A DNA stretch of 64,000 nt, taken from assembly GCF_021730615.1 (NCBI RefSeq), contig NZ_JAJLMN010000001.1, positions 5,547,501 through 5,611,500 of the forward strand, written 5' to 3'. The translations under genes and the position numbers were made by a program. Position 1 is the first letter of the stretch, and every line of letters starts with the position of its first letter. Positions 32,833 to 42,052 of the stretch are shown here, one piece after another. Below the pieces are notes generated by a model, which searched no databases, was not told the origin of the DNA, and worked only from the letters and a program-made list of their open reading frames with translations. Origin of the DNA: Lichenibacterium dinghuense. GTDB lineage: Bacteria > Pseudomonadota > Alphaproteobacteria > Rhizobiales > Beijerinckiaceae.

Positions 32833-33111
32833 TCAACCCCGCGGCCGCGCCAGCGAGGCCTGCGGGCAGCCCTCCGGGCTCGCGCGCCAGGATGTCACGT
32901 TCTGCTCCATCACGCAGACGGCGGCCCGGGGCCCGTCGGCGGTCCTGAGGCAGCGGCGCTCGCCGAGTTCCACGTCCTGTCCGTCGAAGCGGCAGGTGCA
33001 GTGGTGCGTCATCACGAACGGGCCCTCGCTGTGGTGGAACTCGACCGCGCCGGCCGGGCCGGCGGAGATCAGGGCGAGGACGGCGGCGGACAAGGCGAAG
33101 CGTGGCGACAT
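32833..33111 (-). CDS. Secreted Cys-containing small protein
   Basis: 92 residues. A signal peptide (FALSAAVLALISAGPAGA, cleavage near residue 22) precedes a ~70-residue mature part with five Cys (HHCTCRF, RRCL, AAVCV, EGCP), suggesting disulfides in the periplasm. GGGAG precedes the ATG. No named family; the pattern looks like a conserved Hyphomicrobiales periplasmic protein of unknown role. Confidence 0.6.
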   Translation of the reverse strand: MSPRFALSAAVLALISAGPAGAVEFHHSEGPFVMTHHCTCRFDGQDVELGERRCLRTADGPRAAVCVMEQNVTSWRASPEGCPQASLARPRG

Positions 33112-33281
33112 GGCGAATCTCCCGCGTGAGTTGCAAGGCTAGGGCCGCTCCGGCCGCGTGTCCAGCGGCCCGCGCCGCGGCCGCCCGGCGTGGCGGGCCC
33201 GTCCGAACCGCGATAGACTGAGCGGAGTATCAGTCGGCGCATGGGCGTCCGGACCGGACACCGAGCGCACGACACGCGGCC

Positions 33282-34535
33282 TTGACCCACTTCGCCATCA
33301 TCACGCCGCCCTACGCCGGCCACCTCAACCCGATGCTGGCCCTGGCGCGCACCCTGGTCGACCGCGGCCACAGCGCGACCTTCGTGGCGCAGGCGGACGT
33401 CGGGCCCAAGGTGGTGCGGCCCGGCATCGGCTTCGCCCCGGTCGGCGCGCGCAGCCACCCGCCGGGGCGCCTCGCCCGCATGACGGCGCGGCTGTCCGGC
33501 ACGACCGGCCTGTTCGGCATCGGCGGCGTCATCCGCGACATGGCGGACACGACCGACATGCTGTGTCACGAGGTGCCGGGCGTGATGCGGCGCATCCACG
33601 CCGGCGCGGTGGTGGCCGACCAGACGGAGCCCGCCGGCGGCCTCGTGGCGCGCCACCTCGGCGTGCCGCTGGTGTCGGTCGCCAACGCGCTGCTGATCGA
33701 CCGCGAGCCGGCCGTGCCCCCGGCCTTCGTGGGCTGGCGCTACGACGATTCGCCCTGGGGCGTGCAGCGCAACCTCGGCGGCCACCGCGTCGCCGATTGG
33801 ATGATGCGGCCCCTCCTGGAGGTGATCGGCCGTCGCGCCCGCGGCTGGAACCTGCGCGGCATCGAGACGCTGGAAGACTGCCTGTCGCCGACGCTGGAGA
33901 TCAGCCAGTGCGTGGCCGGCTTCGATTTCCCGCGCCGGGCGCCCCCGCCGGCGCTGCGCCTGTGCGGCCCTCTGCGCCTGCCCGAGCCGCGCATCTGGGA
34001 CGCAGAGCCGGGGCGGCCCGACGTGTTCTGCTCGCTCGGGACGCTGCAGGGCGCGCGGCGGCCGGTGTTCGAGGCCGTGGCCTCGGCCTGCCACCGGCTC
34101 GGGCTTCCGCTGACGATCGCCCACGGCGGCCGGCTCGACGCCGCCGCGGCGGCCGGGCTGCCGGGCCGGCCCAGGGTCGAGAGTTTCGTGCCGCAGCGCG
34201 CGGTGATGCGGGCGTCCTCCGCGGTCGTGACGCACGGGGGCCTCAACACGGTGCTCGACGCGCTCGCGGCCGGCGTGCCGCTCGTCGTCGTGCCGCTGGC
34301 CTTCGAGCAGGGCGCCATCGCGGCGCGGGTCGAGCGCTGCGGCGCCGGCGTCGTCGTGCCGCTGCGGCGCCTCACGGCCGCGAGCCTCGCCGCGGCCCTG
34401 TCGACCGTGCTGGAGCGCCCCGGCTACCGCGCGCGAGCCGAGGCGCTGCGCGACGAGATCGCCGCGGCCGGCGGCGTCGATCGGGCCGCGGACCTCGTCG
34501 AGCGCGCGACGCGGGTGCGCCGGTCCGGCGCCTGA
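33282..34535 (+). CDS. UDP-glycosyltransferase (MGT/CrtX-like, GT1 family)
   Basis: 417 residues, starting at a TTG (33282). GT-B fold: the N-terminal acceptor domain begins FAIITPPYAGHLNPMLALAR, and the C-terminal donor motif VVTHGGLNTVLDALAAGVPL (~312-331) followed by PLAFEQGAIAARV marks the GT1/UGT family. Zeaxanthin glucosyltransferase and macrolide glycosyltransferases are relatives. No carotenoid genes are nearby, so the acceptor is unknown. It is convergent with xthA. Confidence 0.8.
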   Translation: MTHFAIITPPYAGHLNPMLALARTLVDRGHSATFVAQADVGPKVVRPGIGFAPVGARSHPPGRLARMTARLSGTTGLFGIGGVIRDMADTTDMLCHEVPGVMRRIHAGAVVADQTEPAGGLVARHLGVPLVSVANALLIDREPAVPPAFVGWRYDDSPWGVQRNLGGHRVADWMMRPLLEVIGRRARGWNLRGIETLEDCLSPTLEISQCVAGFDFPRRAPPPALRLCGPLRLPEPRIWDAEPGRPDVFCSLGTLQGARRPVFEAVASACHRLGLPLTIAHGGRLDAAAAAGLPGRPRVESFVPQRAVMRASSAVVTHGGLNTVLDALAAGVPLVVVPLAFEQGAIAARVERCGAGVVVPLRRLTAASLAAALSTVLERPGYRARAEALRDEIAAAGGVDRAADLVERATRVRRSGA

Positions 34536-34548
34536 CCCGGCCGTCCCG

Positions 34549-35328
34549 TCAGCCGAGGTCGATCCGCACGGGCACGTGGTCGGACGGCTTGTCGGCCGCG
34601 CGGACGTGCTTGTCGATCGCGGTCGAGCGGAGCCGGTCGGCCGCGCGGGGCGACAGCAGGAGATGGTCGATGCGGATGCCGCGGTCCTTCTGCCAGGCCC
34701 CGGCCTGGTAGTCCCAGAAGCTGTAGACGCCCGCCGCGTCGGTCGTGGCCCGCACCGCCTCGGTCAGGCCGAGGTTGAGCAGCGCGCGGAATCGCCGGCG
34801 CGTGTCGGGCAGGAACAGCGCGTCATTCACCCAGGCCGAGGCGTCGAAGGCGTCGCGCGGCTCGGGGATGACGTTGTAGTCGCCCGCCAGCACGAAACAC
34901 TCCTCGGCCTCGATCAGCTCCGCGGCGCGGCGGATCAGCCGATCCATGAAGCCGAGCTTGTAGGGGTACTTGTCCGTGTCGGGCGGGTTGCCGTTGGGAA
35001 GGTAGATGCTGACGACCCGCACGGGGCCGTCCGCGCTCGGCAGCACGGCCTCGATGTAGCGCGACTGCACGTCCGCGTCGTCGCCGGGCAGGCCGGTCCG
35101 CACCTCGGCCGGCTCCCCCTTGCTCAGGATGGCGACGCCGTTGAAGCCCTTCTGCCCGTGCACGGCGCAGCGGTAGCCCGCCGCCTCGACCTCGGCGCGC
35201 GGGAACGCGTCGTCAACGCATTTCAGCTCCTGCAGGCAGAGCGCGTCGGGCTGCGCCTTGCCGAGATAGTCGAGGAGGTGAGGCAGCCGTTGGCGGACCG
35301 AGTTCACGTTCCAGGTGGCGATCCGCAT
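34549..35328 (-). CDS. xthA: Exodeoxyribonuclease III (AP endonuclease)
   Basis: 259 residues. EEP-fold motifs: MRIATWNVNSVRQRL (1-15), LCLQELKC (catalytic Glu ~35), SIYLPNGN, AGDYNVIPEPRD (~147-158), IRIDHLLLS and the C-terminal KPSDHVPVRIDL. It repairs abasic sites and trims 3' ends. The start is the ATG at complement 35326-35328. It lies 26 bp after the acyltransferase gene on the same strand. Confidence 0.93.
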   Translation of the reverse strand: MRIATWNVNSVRQRLPHLLDYLGKAQPDALCLQELKCVDDAFPRAEVEAAGYRCAVHGQKGFNGVAILSKGEPAEVRTGLPGDDADVQSRYIEAVLPSADGPVRVVSIYLPNGNPPDTDKYPYKLGFMDRLIRRAAELIEAEECFVLAGDYNVIPEPRDAFDASAWVNDALFLPDTRRRFRALLNLGLTEAVRATTDAAGVYSFWDYQAGAWQKDRGIRIDHLLLSPRAADRLRSTAIDKHVRAADKPSDHVPVRIDLG

Positions 35329-35354
35329 CCCTTGATGTCCCGTGCTGTCGGGGC

Positions 35355-36227
35355 TCAGCCCCAGCGCTTGTGCGCCCACATCCACTGCTCCGGCCAGCGC
35401 CGGATGAAGCCCTCGAACACCGCCTGCACCTCGGCCGTCACGGTGAGGAGGTCGGCCTTGCGGTCGCCGCTGTCCGGCATGCGCACCAGCGCGTAGCTCT
35501 GGACGAAGCGCACGCCCCCCACCCGCCGCATGCAGCTCACCAGGATCGGCGAGCCTGCGCTCAGCGCCAGCAGCGCCGGGAACGTGGTGGTGTGGGCCGG
35601 GCGGCCGAAGAAGGGCACGAGGGCGCCGGCGCCGTCCCGCAGGTCGGTCAGCAGCCCCACGGTGCCGCCGTCGCGGATCACGCGCAGGAACTGCCGCGGC
35701 ACGCCGGCCTCCTTGGGCACGAGGCCGCCGGTGTAGAGGCCGCGCCGCAGCGCGTGGACGTCGTCGTCGACGAGCGGGTTGCGCAGCCGCTTGTAGATGC
35801 TCCACGGCTGGAGCCCGCTCAGCGTCGCGGGCGCGATGGTCAGCTCCCAGTTGGCGAGGTGGGCCGCGCAGGCGACCTTGCCGCCGGGCCAGGCGCGCCA
35901 CTCGTCGAAGGCCTCCTGGTTCTCGAATGTGACCCGCGGGCTGCCGGCGATCTCGGACAGGAAGAAGGCTTCGGCGAAGGTGCGCCCCAGGTTCTCCCAC
36001 ATGGCCCGGACGACCGATTCGCGCCGGGCCGCGTCCATGTCGGGCAGCGCCAGGGCGAGGTGGTTCAGCGCGCGCCGGTGGCGCTTGGACCGCGGCGCCG
36101 CGACGCGCCAGATCGCGCCCGAGGCGGCGGAGGCGCGCTCGAGCCCGAGCGCCCGGAACAGCCGCCCCGCCAGCAGGAACAGGCGGTGTTCCAGGCGGTA
36201 GCGGACGGAACGCCGGTCAAATCGCAT
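35355..36227 (-). CDS. LpxL/HtrB-like lipid A acyltransferase
   Basis: 290 residues. One N-terminal hydrophobic anchor, then the acyltransferase motif HLANWE (~124-129, catalytic His and Glu in HX4E form), followed by IYKRLRNPLVD and DGAGALVPFFGRPAHT. The ending WMWAHKRWG is typical of LpxL/LpxM-family late acyltransferases. It probably adds a secondary acyl chain to lipid A on the inner membrane; the acyl donor is unknown. Confidence 0.85.
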   Translation of the reverse strand: MRFDRRSVRYRLEHRLFLLAGRLFRALGLERASAASGAIWRVAAPRSKRHRRALNHLALALPDMDAARRESVVRAMWENLGRTFAEAFFLSEIAGSPRVTFENQEAFDEWRAWPGGKVACAAHLANWELTIAPATLSGLQPWSIYKRLRNPLVDDDVHALRRGLYTGGLVPKEAGVPRQFLRVIRDGGTVGLLTDLRDGAGALVPFFGRPAHTTTFPALLALSAGSPILVSCMRRVGGVRFVQSYALVRMPDSGDRKADLLTVTAEVQAVFEGFIRRWPEQWMWAHKRWG

Positions 36228-36288
36228 CGAGGTCCGGGATGGGGCAGGGGACGGGAGTGGGTCCCATGGACGATGGCCTTCCCCGCCG

Positions 36289-37506
36289 TCAACCCGGCCG
36301 CGCCTCGGCGCCGGGCATCAGGCCCTGGCGCATGGCGAAGCGGCGCAGCGGGCCGATGCTGCCCATCGCCAGCAGGCCGGCGCCGCGGAGCAGGTCGGTG
36401 GTCAGCCGGTCGTCGAGGATCGAGCGGTTGAGCCAGTCGACGCCGAAGCTGCGCGCCGCGATGTCGCCGTGCCGCGTGCGGGCGTAGCGGTCGAGCACCG
36501 CCGGGCTGCCGAGGTCCTCGTGCCCGCGCTTCGCATCCGACAGCACCTCGGCGAGGGCCGCGGCGTCGCGCAGGCTGAGGTTCAGCCCCTGGGCGCCGAT
36601 CGGCGCCATGGCGTGGGCGGCCTCGCCCGCCAGGGCGAGGCGCGGGCCGACGAGCCGGTCGGCCGTGAGGCTGCCGATCGGGAACCGCCCGACCGCGCCG
36701 GCGACGCGCACGCGCCCCAGCAGCATGCGGCTCTGCCGCTCGACGTCCCGGGCGAGGCGCTCGGGCGCGTAGGCGGCGCGGCGTTCAGCGTCGTCCGGCG
36801 CCATACCCCACACGAGGCTCGACCGGTGCGGGGCCTCCGCGGTGCCGGGCAGGGGGACCAGCGTGAAGGGGCCGGCGCGGGTGTGGAACTCGGTCGACAC
36901 GTTGCGGTGCGGGCGGTCGTGGTGCAGCGTCGTCGTGATGGCGTCCTGCGGGTAGGGCACCTCGCGGGCGCCGATGCCGGCCGCCTTGCGGGCCGCGGAC
37001 CGGCGCCCGTCGGTCGCGACCAGAACCGCGCCCGACACGGACAGCCCCTCCGGCCCCGTCGCCACCACGCGGTCAGGGCCGAACGCGAAGGCGTCCAGAC
37101 GTCCGGCGCGCAGGGTGAGGCCGGGCACCGCGCGGGCTGCCTCGGCCAGCGCCTCGACGAGCAGGTGGTTCTGAATGTTGAAGCCGAAGCAGTCTCGGCC
37201 GATCTCGCGCGCGTCGAAGTCGAGCGGCGGACCGCGGAACAGCGAGCCGGTGTCGTCGACGAGCCGCATGACCCGCAGCGGCTCCGCGTGCAGCCGCAAT
37301 TGCTCCCACACCCCGAGGCGTGCCAGGAACTGGACGGAGCCTTCCAGCAGCGCCACCGTCCGGCCGGTCGGCCGCGCATCGATCGGACCCACGAGGACCA
37401 CCGTGACACCAGACCGCGCCAGAGCGATGCCGAGCGAGAGGCCCACGGCACCCGCGCCGACCATGGCGACCTCGGCCGTCTCGGCGATGGTGGACGATGC
37501 GCTCAT
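36289..37506 (-). CDS. UbiH/UbiF-family FAD-dependent monooxygenase
   Basis: 405 residues. FAD-binding: GAGAVGLSLGIALARSG (~17-33), the DG motif VLVATDGRRSAAR (~160-172), and the second FAD motif RLALAGEAAHAMAPIGAQGL (~285-304). This pattern marks the ubiquinone-biosynthesis aromatic hydroxylases (UbiH, UbiF, UbiL). Which ring position it hydroxylates cannot be told. It is divergent from terC. Confidence 0.85.
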   Translation of the reverse strand: MSASSTIAETAEVAMVGAGAVGLSLGIALARSGVTVVLVGPIDARPTGRTVALLEGSVQFLARLGVWEQLRLHAEPLRVMRLVDDTGSLFRGPPLDFDAREIGRDCFGFNIQNHLLVEALAEAARAVPGLTLRAGRLDAFAFGPDRVVATGPEGLSVSGAVLVATDGRRSAARKAAGIGAREVPYPQDAITTTLHHDRPHRNVSTEFHTRAGPFTLVPLPGTAEAPHRSSLVWGMAPDDAERRAAYAPERLARDVERQSRMLLGRVRVAGAVGRFPIGSLTADRLVGPRLALAGEAAHAMAPIGAQGLNLSLRDAAALAEVLSDAKRGHEDLGSPAVLDRYARTRHGDIAARSFGVDWLNRSILDDRLTTDLLRGAGLLAMGSIGPLRRFAMRQGLMPGAEARPG

Positions 37507-37590
37507 GGACGGGTGCTCCGCTTGTGTGCCGCTGCATAGAGGGCGCGCAGCCGCGCCGGCAACCGCGGCCTCGCGGCGGAGCGACGCGCC

Positions 37591-38376
37591 ATGACGCTCG
37601 ACTTCGGCTGGGCCTTCACGCCGGAGGGCTGGCTGGCCCTCGGCACGCTCACCGCCATGGAGATCGTCCTCGGCATCGACAACGTGATCTTCGTGTCACT
37701 GATCGGCGCGAAGCTGCCGCCGGCGCGCGCCCGTTTCGCGCGGGCCTTCGGCCTCGGACTGGCCTTCCTGTTCCGGATCGCGAGCCTCGCGGGGCTGACC
37801 TGGCTCATCGCGCTGACGCGGCCGGTTCTCACTCTGTTCGACCACGAGTTCTCATACCGCGACATGGTGCTGCTCGCGGCCGGGCTGTTCCTGATCGTCC
37901 AGGCGACCTTGGAGATCCACGGCGAGATCGACGACGGCGACGCGGAGGAGGGCGATGAGCTGCCGAAGCCGCGCGCGATGCCGCTGGTGATCCTCAACAT
38001 CGCCGCCATGGACCTCGTCTTCTCCTTCGACTCGATCCTGACCGCCATCGGCATCGCGCGCGACCTCGTCGTGATGGTGGCGGCGATCATGATCTCGATC
38101 GCGATCATGTTCCTGGCCGCGAACGCCGTGGCGGGCTTCATCCGCCAGCACCCCACCAGCAAGGTGCTGGCCCTGTGCTTCCTCGTGCTGATCGGCCTGT
38201 CGCTCGTCGCGGAAGGGACCGGCTTCGACGTGCCGCGCGGCTACCTGTATTTCGCCATGGTGTTCTCGGGCGGCGTCGAAGTCCTCAACATCTGGGCCAA
38301 GCGCAACCGCCGGCGGCGCCGCGAGGCTGCCCAGCGGCGGGGACCCGTGCCCGGCGGCCGTCCCGCGGCGCCGTGA
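37591..38376 (+). CDS. TerC-family membrane protein
   Basis: 261 residues, seven or so membrane segments. The family's acidic intramembrane motifs are present: EIVLGIDNVIFVS (~24-36) and MDLVFSFDSILTAIG (~137-151), separated by an acidic loop. TerC/Alx proteins are linked to tellurite resistance and manganese or metal export during metalloprotein insertion. No ter genes are near, so a housekeeping metal role is likelier. The C-terminus is Arg/Pro-rich. Confidence 0.85.
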   Translation: MTLDFGWAFTPEGWLALGTLTAMEIVLGIDNVIFVSLIGAKLPPARARFARAFGLGLAFLFRIASLAGLTWLIALTRPVLTLFDHEFSYRDMVLLAAGLFLIVQATLEIHGEIDDGDAEEGDELPKPRAMPLVILNIAAMDLVFSFDSILTAIGIARDLVVMVAAIMISIAIMFLAANAVAGFIRQHPTSKVLALCFLVLIGLSLVAEGTGFDVPRGYLYFAMVFSGGVEVLNIWAKRNRRRRREAAQRRGPVPGGRPAAP

Positions 38377-38449
38377 GGCCCGGCGACGCCGGTGGGCGGC
38401 ACGACGCCGGCGCTTGCTGGCGCGGCTCGGCTTCCGCTAAGCTCCGGCC

Positions 38450-39562
38450 ATGACGGGGCAGGGTCGGGCGGCGCGGCCCGGCGCCACTGCCCCGCGCGAG
38501 GAGGACGCGTTGGAACACAGGGCCCCCAGCCCGACCCGGGCGACGGAGCCCCACGAGGCACGACGCGGCGGGCTCTACGCGGCGCTCGACCTCGGCACCA
38601 ACAACTGCCGCCTGCTCGTGGCGCGCCCGTCGGCCGACGGGCTGCAGATCGTCGACAGCTTTTCCCGCATCGTGCGGCTCGGCGAGGGCCTGTCCGTCAC
38701 CGGGCGGCTCGGGGACGCCGCGATCGAGCGCACGCTCGCCGCCCTGGCGGTGTGCCGCGACAAGATCGCGGCGCGCGGCGTCGGGCGGTCGCGGCTGATC
38801 GCCACCGAAGCCTGCCGCGCCGCGGCGAACGGCCCCGCCTTCATCGCCTGCGTGCGCGACCACGTCGGGCTCGACGTCGAGGTCGTCGACCGCGGCACCG
38901 AGGCGGCGCTGGCAGCCGAGGGCTGCGCAGCGCTGGCCGACGAGGCCGCGGAAGGCGTGGTGCTGTTCGACATCGGCGGCGGCTCCTCCGAGATCGTGTG
39001 GCTCGACCGCGACCGCTCGCCCGGCGGGGACCGCCCGGTCCGCGACCGCATCCGGGCCTGGACGTCCCTGCCGCTCGGCGTGGTGTCGATGGCGGACCGG
39101 TTCGGCGGCGTCGAGGTGTCGGCGGATTGCTTCGGCAAGATGGTGCGCCACGTCGAGGCGGCGCTCCGGCCCTTCGCCGCCGAGGTCCGCTCGGCGCAGC
39201 GTTGTCACCGCTTCCACCTGCTCGGCACCTCCGGCACCGTGACCACAGTGGCGGGCGTGTTCCTGGACCTGCCCCGCTACGACCGGCGCCGGGTCGACGG
39301 ACTGTGGATGAGCCGCGGCGACCTCGACGACGCCATCCGGCGCGTGCGCGCCATGCCGTTCGCGGCGCGGGTGGCGAACGGGTGCATCGGGCCGGACCGC
39401 GCCGACCTCGTGATCGGCGGCTGCGCCATCCTGGAGGCGCTGCGCCGCACCTTCCCGTGCGAGCGGCTCCGCATCGCCGACCGCGGGCTGCGCGAGGGCA
39501 TCCTCATCCAGATGATGAGCCGGGACGGAGTCTGGTCCGGTCGGCCCGTCCGGGTGAGCTGA
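38450..39562 (+). CDS. Ppx/GppA phosphatase family protein
   Basis: 370 residues. ASKHA-fold motifs: LYAALDLGTNNCRLLVARP (~42-60), the Glu-containing ATEACRAAAN, FDIGGGSSEIVWL (~173-185) and SGTVTTVAG. It hydrolyses polyphosphate or pppGpp; the family does not separate the two reliably. It lacks a C-terminal HD domain. A ~40-residue polar N-terminus suggests the real start may be later (for example near the LYAALDL segment). rlmE follows, a common alphaproteobacterial pairing. Confidence 0.87.
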   Translation: MTGQGRAARPGATAPREEDALEHRAPSPTRATEPHEARRGGLYAALDLGTNNCRLLVARPSADGLQIVDSFSRIVRLGEGLSVTGRLGDAAIERTLAALAVCRDKIAARGVGRSRLIATEACRAAANGPAFIACVRDHVGLDVEVVDRGTEAALAAEGCAALADEAAEGVVLFDIGGGSSEIVWLDRDRSPGGDRPVRDRIRAWTSLPLGVVSMADRFGGVEVSADCFGKMVRHVEAALRPFAAEVRSAQRCHRFHLLGTSGTVTTVAGVFLDLPRYDRRRVDGLWMSRGDLDDAIRRVRAMPFAARVANGCIGPDRADLVIGGCAILEALRRTFPCERLRIADRGLREGILIQMMSRDGVWSGRPVRVS

Positions 39563-39645
39563 CCGGGCGGGGCGGCCGATTCGCCTATGCGGGGGCACGC
39601 CCACCCTGTAGGACGCGGGACCGAGTCCGCGAGGAGGCATGCGCC

Positions 39646-40377
39646 ATGACCACGAACAAGCCGTCGTCCGGCCGCGAAGGCGGGCGATCGCTCAAGACGC
39701 GGGTCAAGTCGGCCAACAAGAGGTCCATGTCGTCGGCGCTGTGGCTCGGGCGGCAGCTCAACGACCCCTACGTGGCCCGCGCCAAGTCGGAAGGATACCG
39801 CTCGCGCGCGGCCTTCAAGCTGATCGAGATGGACGACCAGTTCGCGCTGCTCCGGCCCGGCCAGCGCATCGTCGACCTCGGCGCCGCGCCCGGCGGCTGG
39901 TCGCAGGTCGCCTCTCAGCGCATCGGGGCGGGCGGCGGCCAGGGCAAGGTCGTCGGCATCGACCTGCTCGAGATGGAGCCCGTCGCGGGCGTCGACTTCG
40001 CCGTGATGGATTTCAACGACGAGGACGCGCCGGAGCGCATCACGGCCATGATGGGCGGACGGGTCGACGGGGTGATGTCCGACATGGCGTCCAACGCGAC
40101 CGGCCACAAGAAGACGGACCAGCTCCGCATCATGGTGCTGGTGGAACTGGCCTACGCGTTCGCGCAGACCATCCTCGCGCCGCGCGGCTTCTTCCTTGCC
40201 AAGGTGCTGCAGGGCGGCACCAGCGCCGAGCTGCTGGCCCAGCTCAAGCGCGACTTCGCCGTGGTGAAGCACGTGAAGCCCAAGGCCAGCCGCGCCGACT
40301 CGTCGGAGCTCTACGTGTTGGCGACGGGATTCCGCGGCGCCTCGCCCGGCACCGACGCGGCCAGCGCCCCGGGCTGA
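39646..40377 (+). CDS. rlmE: 23S rRNA (uridine-2'-O)-methyltransferase RlmE
   Basis: 243 residues. It methylates U2552 of 23S rRNA. Motifs: RAAFKLIEMDDQF with catalytic Lys (~53-65), SAM site VDLGAAPGGWSQVA (~76-89), DVMSDMASN-like VMSDMASNATGHK with catalytic Asp, KVLQGG with catalytic Lys, and KASRADSSELYVLA. The ATG at 39646 is preceded by GAGGAGG. Its last 67 bases overlap the convergent MFS gene. Confidence 0.93.
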   Translation: MTTNKPSSGREGGRSLKTRVKSANKRSMSSALWLGRQLNDPYVARAKSEGYRSRAAFKLIEMDDQFALLRPGQRIVDLGAAPGGWSQVASQRIGAGGGQGKVVGIDLLEMEPVAGVDFAVMDFNDEDAPERITAMMGGRVDGVMSDMASNATGHKKTDQLRIMVLVELAYAFAQTILAPRGFFLAKVLQGGTSAELLAQLKRDFAVVKHVKPKASRADSSELYVLATGFRGASPGTDAASAPG

Positions 40378-41903
40378 TCGCCGAGGCCGCCGGTCGGCGA
40401 CACGGCCGCGGCGGCGTCGCGCCTGCGGGCGCCCCGCAGGAGGTCGCCGGCGTCGGCCGGCAGCCGCGCGAAGACGAGGCTCGCCGAAGCCGACACGAGC
40501 GCCACGGCGTAGAACGCGAAGGCGAAGTCGCGGGTCGTCAGCGTCGCGTCGACGTGCCACCACTGCGACAGCTCGATGAAGCCCGCGCCGGCGGCGACGC
40601 CGGTCGACAGCGACAGCTGCTGCGCGACGGAAGCGAAGCTGGTGGCCCGGCTCATCTCGGGCGCGGCGATGTCGGCGTAGGCGATGGCGTTGATCGAGGT
40701 GAACATCAGCGAGCGGAAGAAGCCGCCCGCGAGCAGCGCCACCCACAGCAGCACCTCGGGCGTGGTGGGCCGGAAGAAGCCGTAGGCCACCATGAACAGG
40801 CTCGACAGCGCGGCGTTCCACACCAGCACGGTGCGGAAGCCGAGCCAGCGCAGGATCGGCTTCGCGGTGGTCTTCATCAGCATGGCGCCGGCCGCGGCCG
40901 CGAAGGTCAGCGTGCCGGACTGGAACGGGTTCAGCCCGAAGCCGATCTGCAACATCAGGGGCAGCAGGAAGGGCAGGGCGCCGATGCCGAGCCGGAACAC
41001 GAAGCCGCCGCCGACGCTGGCCCGGAAGGTCGGGATGCGGAACAGGGCGAGGTCGAGGATCGGGTGCGCGGCGCGCCGCGCGTGGACCACGTAGGCCGCC
41101 ACCAGGGCGAGCCCGCCCGCGATCAGCGCCGCCGTGGCGGGCGCCGGCACGACGCCGCGGCCGACGACGGTGAGGCCGAAGCTCAGCGACGACAGGCCGG
41201 CCCCCGACAGCAGGAACCCCCGCAGGTCGAGCGGCCAGACGTCGGCCTCGCGGATGTCGGCGATGAACAGCGTCGCCAGCGTGACGCCGAGCACGCCGAT
41301 GGGCACGTTGATCCAGAAGATCCAGCGCCAGTCGAAGTAGGTCGTGATGAATCCGCCGAGCGGCGGCCCGAGGATCGGCCCGAGCAGGGCCGGGACCGTG
41401 AGGTAGGCCAGCGCCGTGACGAGCTCCTCGCGCGGCACGGAGCGCAGCAGCACGAGGCGGCCGACCGGCACCATCATGGCGCCGCCCAGGCCCTGCACGA
41501 CGCGCGAGGCGACGAAAGCGGACAGCGAGCCCGACAGGCCGCACAGGATCGAGCCGAGCACGAAGACCACGATGGCGCCGCGGAACACGGGCCGCGCCCC
41601 GAACCGGTCCGCCGCCCAGCCGCTCGCCGGGATGAAGACGGCCAGGCTGATCAGGTAGGACGTCATCGCCAGCTTGAGGGTGATCGGGTCCTGGTGGAGG
41701 TCGGCTGCGATCGCGGGCAGCGAGGTCGCGATCACCGTGGAGTCCATGTTCTCCATGAACAAGGCGCAGGCCACGACGAGTGGCACCAGCATGTGGCGGG
41801 GCAAGGTGGGGCGGGACCTCCGGGGCGGGACGGCCCCGTCCTTACGGCGGCGATGAGGCTTTTCGGGGGCCGACCTCCGCGCGTCCCACGGCTGCCGCGC
41901 CAT
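40311..41903 (-). CDS. DHA2-family MFS drug/multidrug exporter
   Basis: 530 residues, 14 membrane segments expected. The MFS loop GWAADRFGARPVFR (~94-107) and the antiporter motif C region TVPALLGPILGPPLGG (~168-183) are clear. The start of TM1 (LFMENMDSTVIATSLPAIA) is classic DHA2 (EmrB-like). The C-terminal ~50 residues are polar. Its 3' end overlaps rlmE by 67 bp. No membrane-fusion partner or regulator is adjacent, so the substrate is unknown. Confidence 0.88.
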   Translation of the reverse strand: MARQPWDARRSAPEKPHRRRKDGAVPPRRSRPTLPRHMLVPLVVACALFMENMDSTVIATSLPAIAADLHQDPITLKLAMTSYLISLAVFIPASGWAADRFGARPVFRGAIVVFVLGSILCGLSGSLSAFVASRVVQGLGGAMMVPVGRLVLLRSVPREELVTALAYLTVPALLGPILGPPLGGFITTYFDWRWIFWINVPIGVLGVTLATLFIADIREADVWPLDLRGFLLSGAGLSSLSFGLTVVGRGVVPAPATAALIAGGLALVAAYVVHARRAAHPILDLALFRIPTFRASVGGGFVFRLGIGALPFLLPLMLQIGFGLNPFQSGTLTFAAAAGAMLMKTTAKPILRWLGFRTVLVWNAALSSLFMVAYGFFRPTTPEVLLWVALLAGGFFRSLMFTSINAIAYADIAAPEMSRATSFASVAQQLSLSTGVAAGAGFIELSQWWHVDATLTTRDFAFAFYAVALVSASASLVFARLPADAGDLLRGARRRDAAAAVSPTGGLGDQPGALAASVPGEAPRNPVANT

Positions 41904-41926
41904 CGACGGCCCGCCCGCATGCTGAA

Positions 41927-42052
41927 TCGTCCATTACAAAACTCCGAGCAAATCTACTATACTTGCTCTTGACCATCGTGAGCTGTCTTTTGAAACGTTT
42001 ACTTGTGCTCAAGTCCCTCAAACGATAGTCGAATGCGTACAGGAGATCTGTC
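41927..42052 (+). promoter_or_regulatory. AT-rich leader and possible promoter before the repeat protein gene
   Basis: This stretch is clearly AT-richer than its surroundings. A good -10 element TATACT (41958-41963) has a weak -35 (TTACAA at 41934-41939, 18-base spacer). A small dyad ACTTG-TGCT-CAAGT spans 42001-42014, and AGGAG (42041-42045) sits seven bases before the ATG. The layout suggests a dedicated, possibly strong or regulated promoter. Confidence 0.4.
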
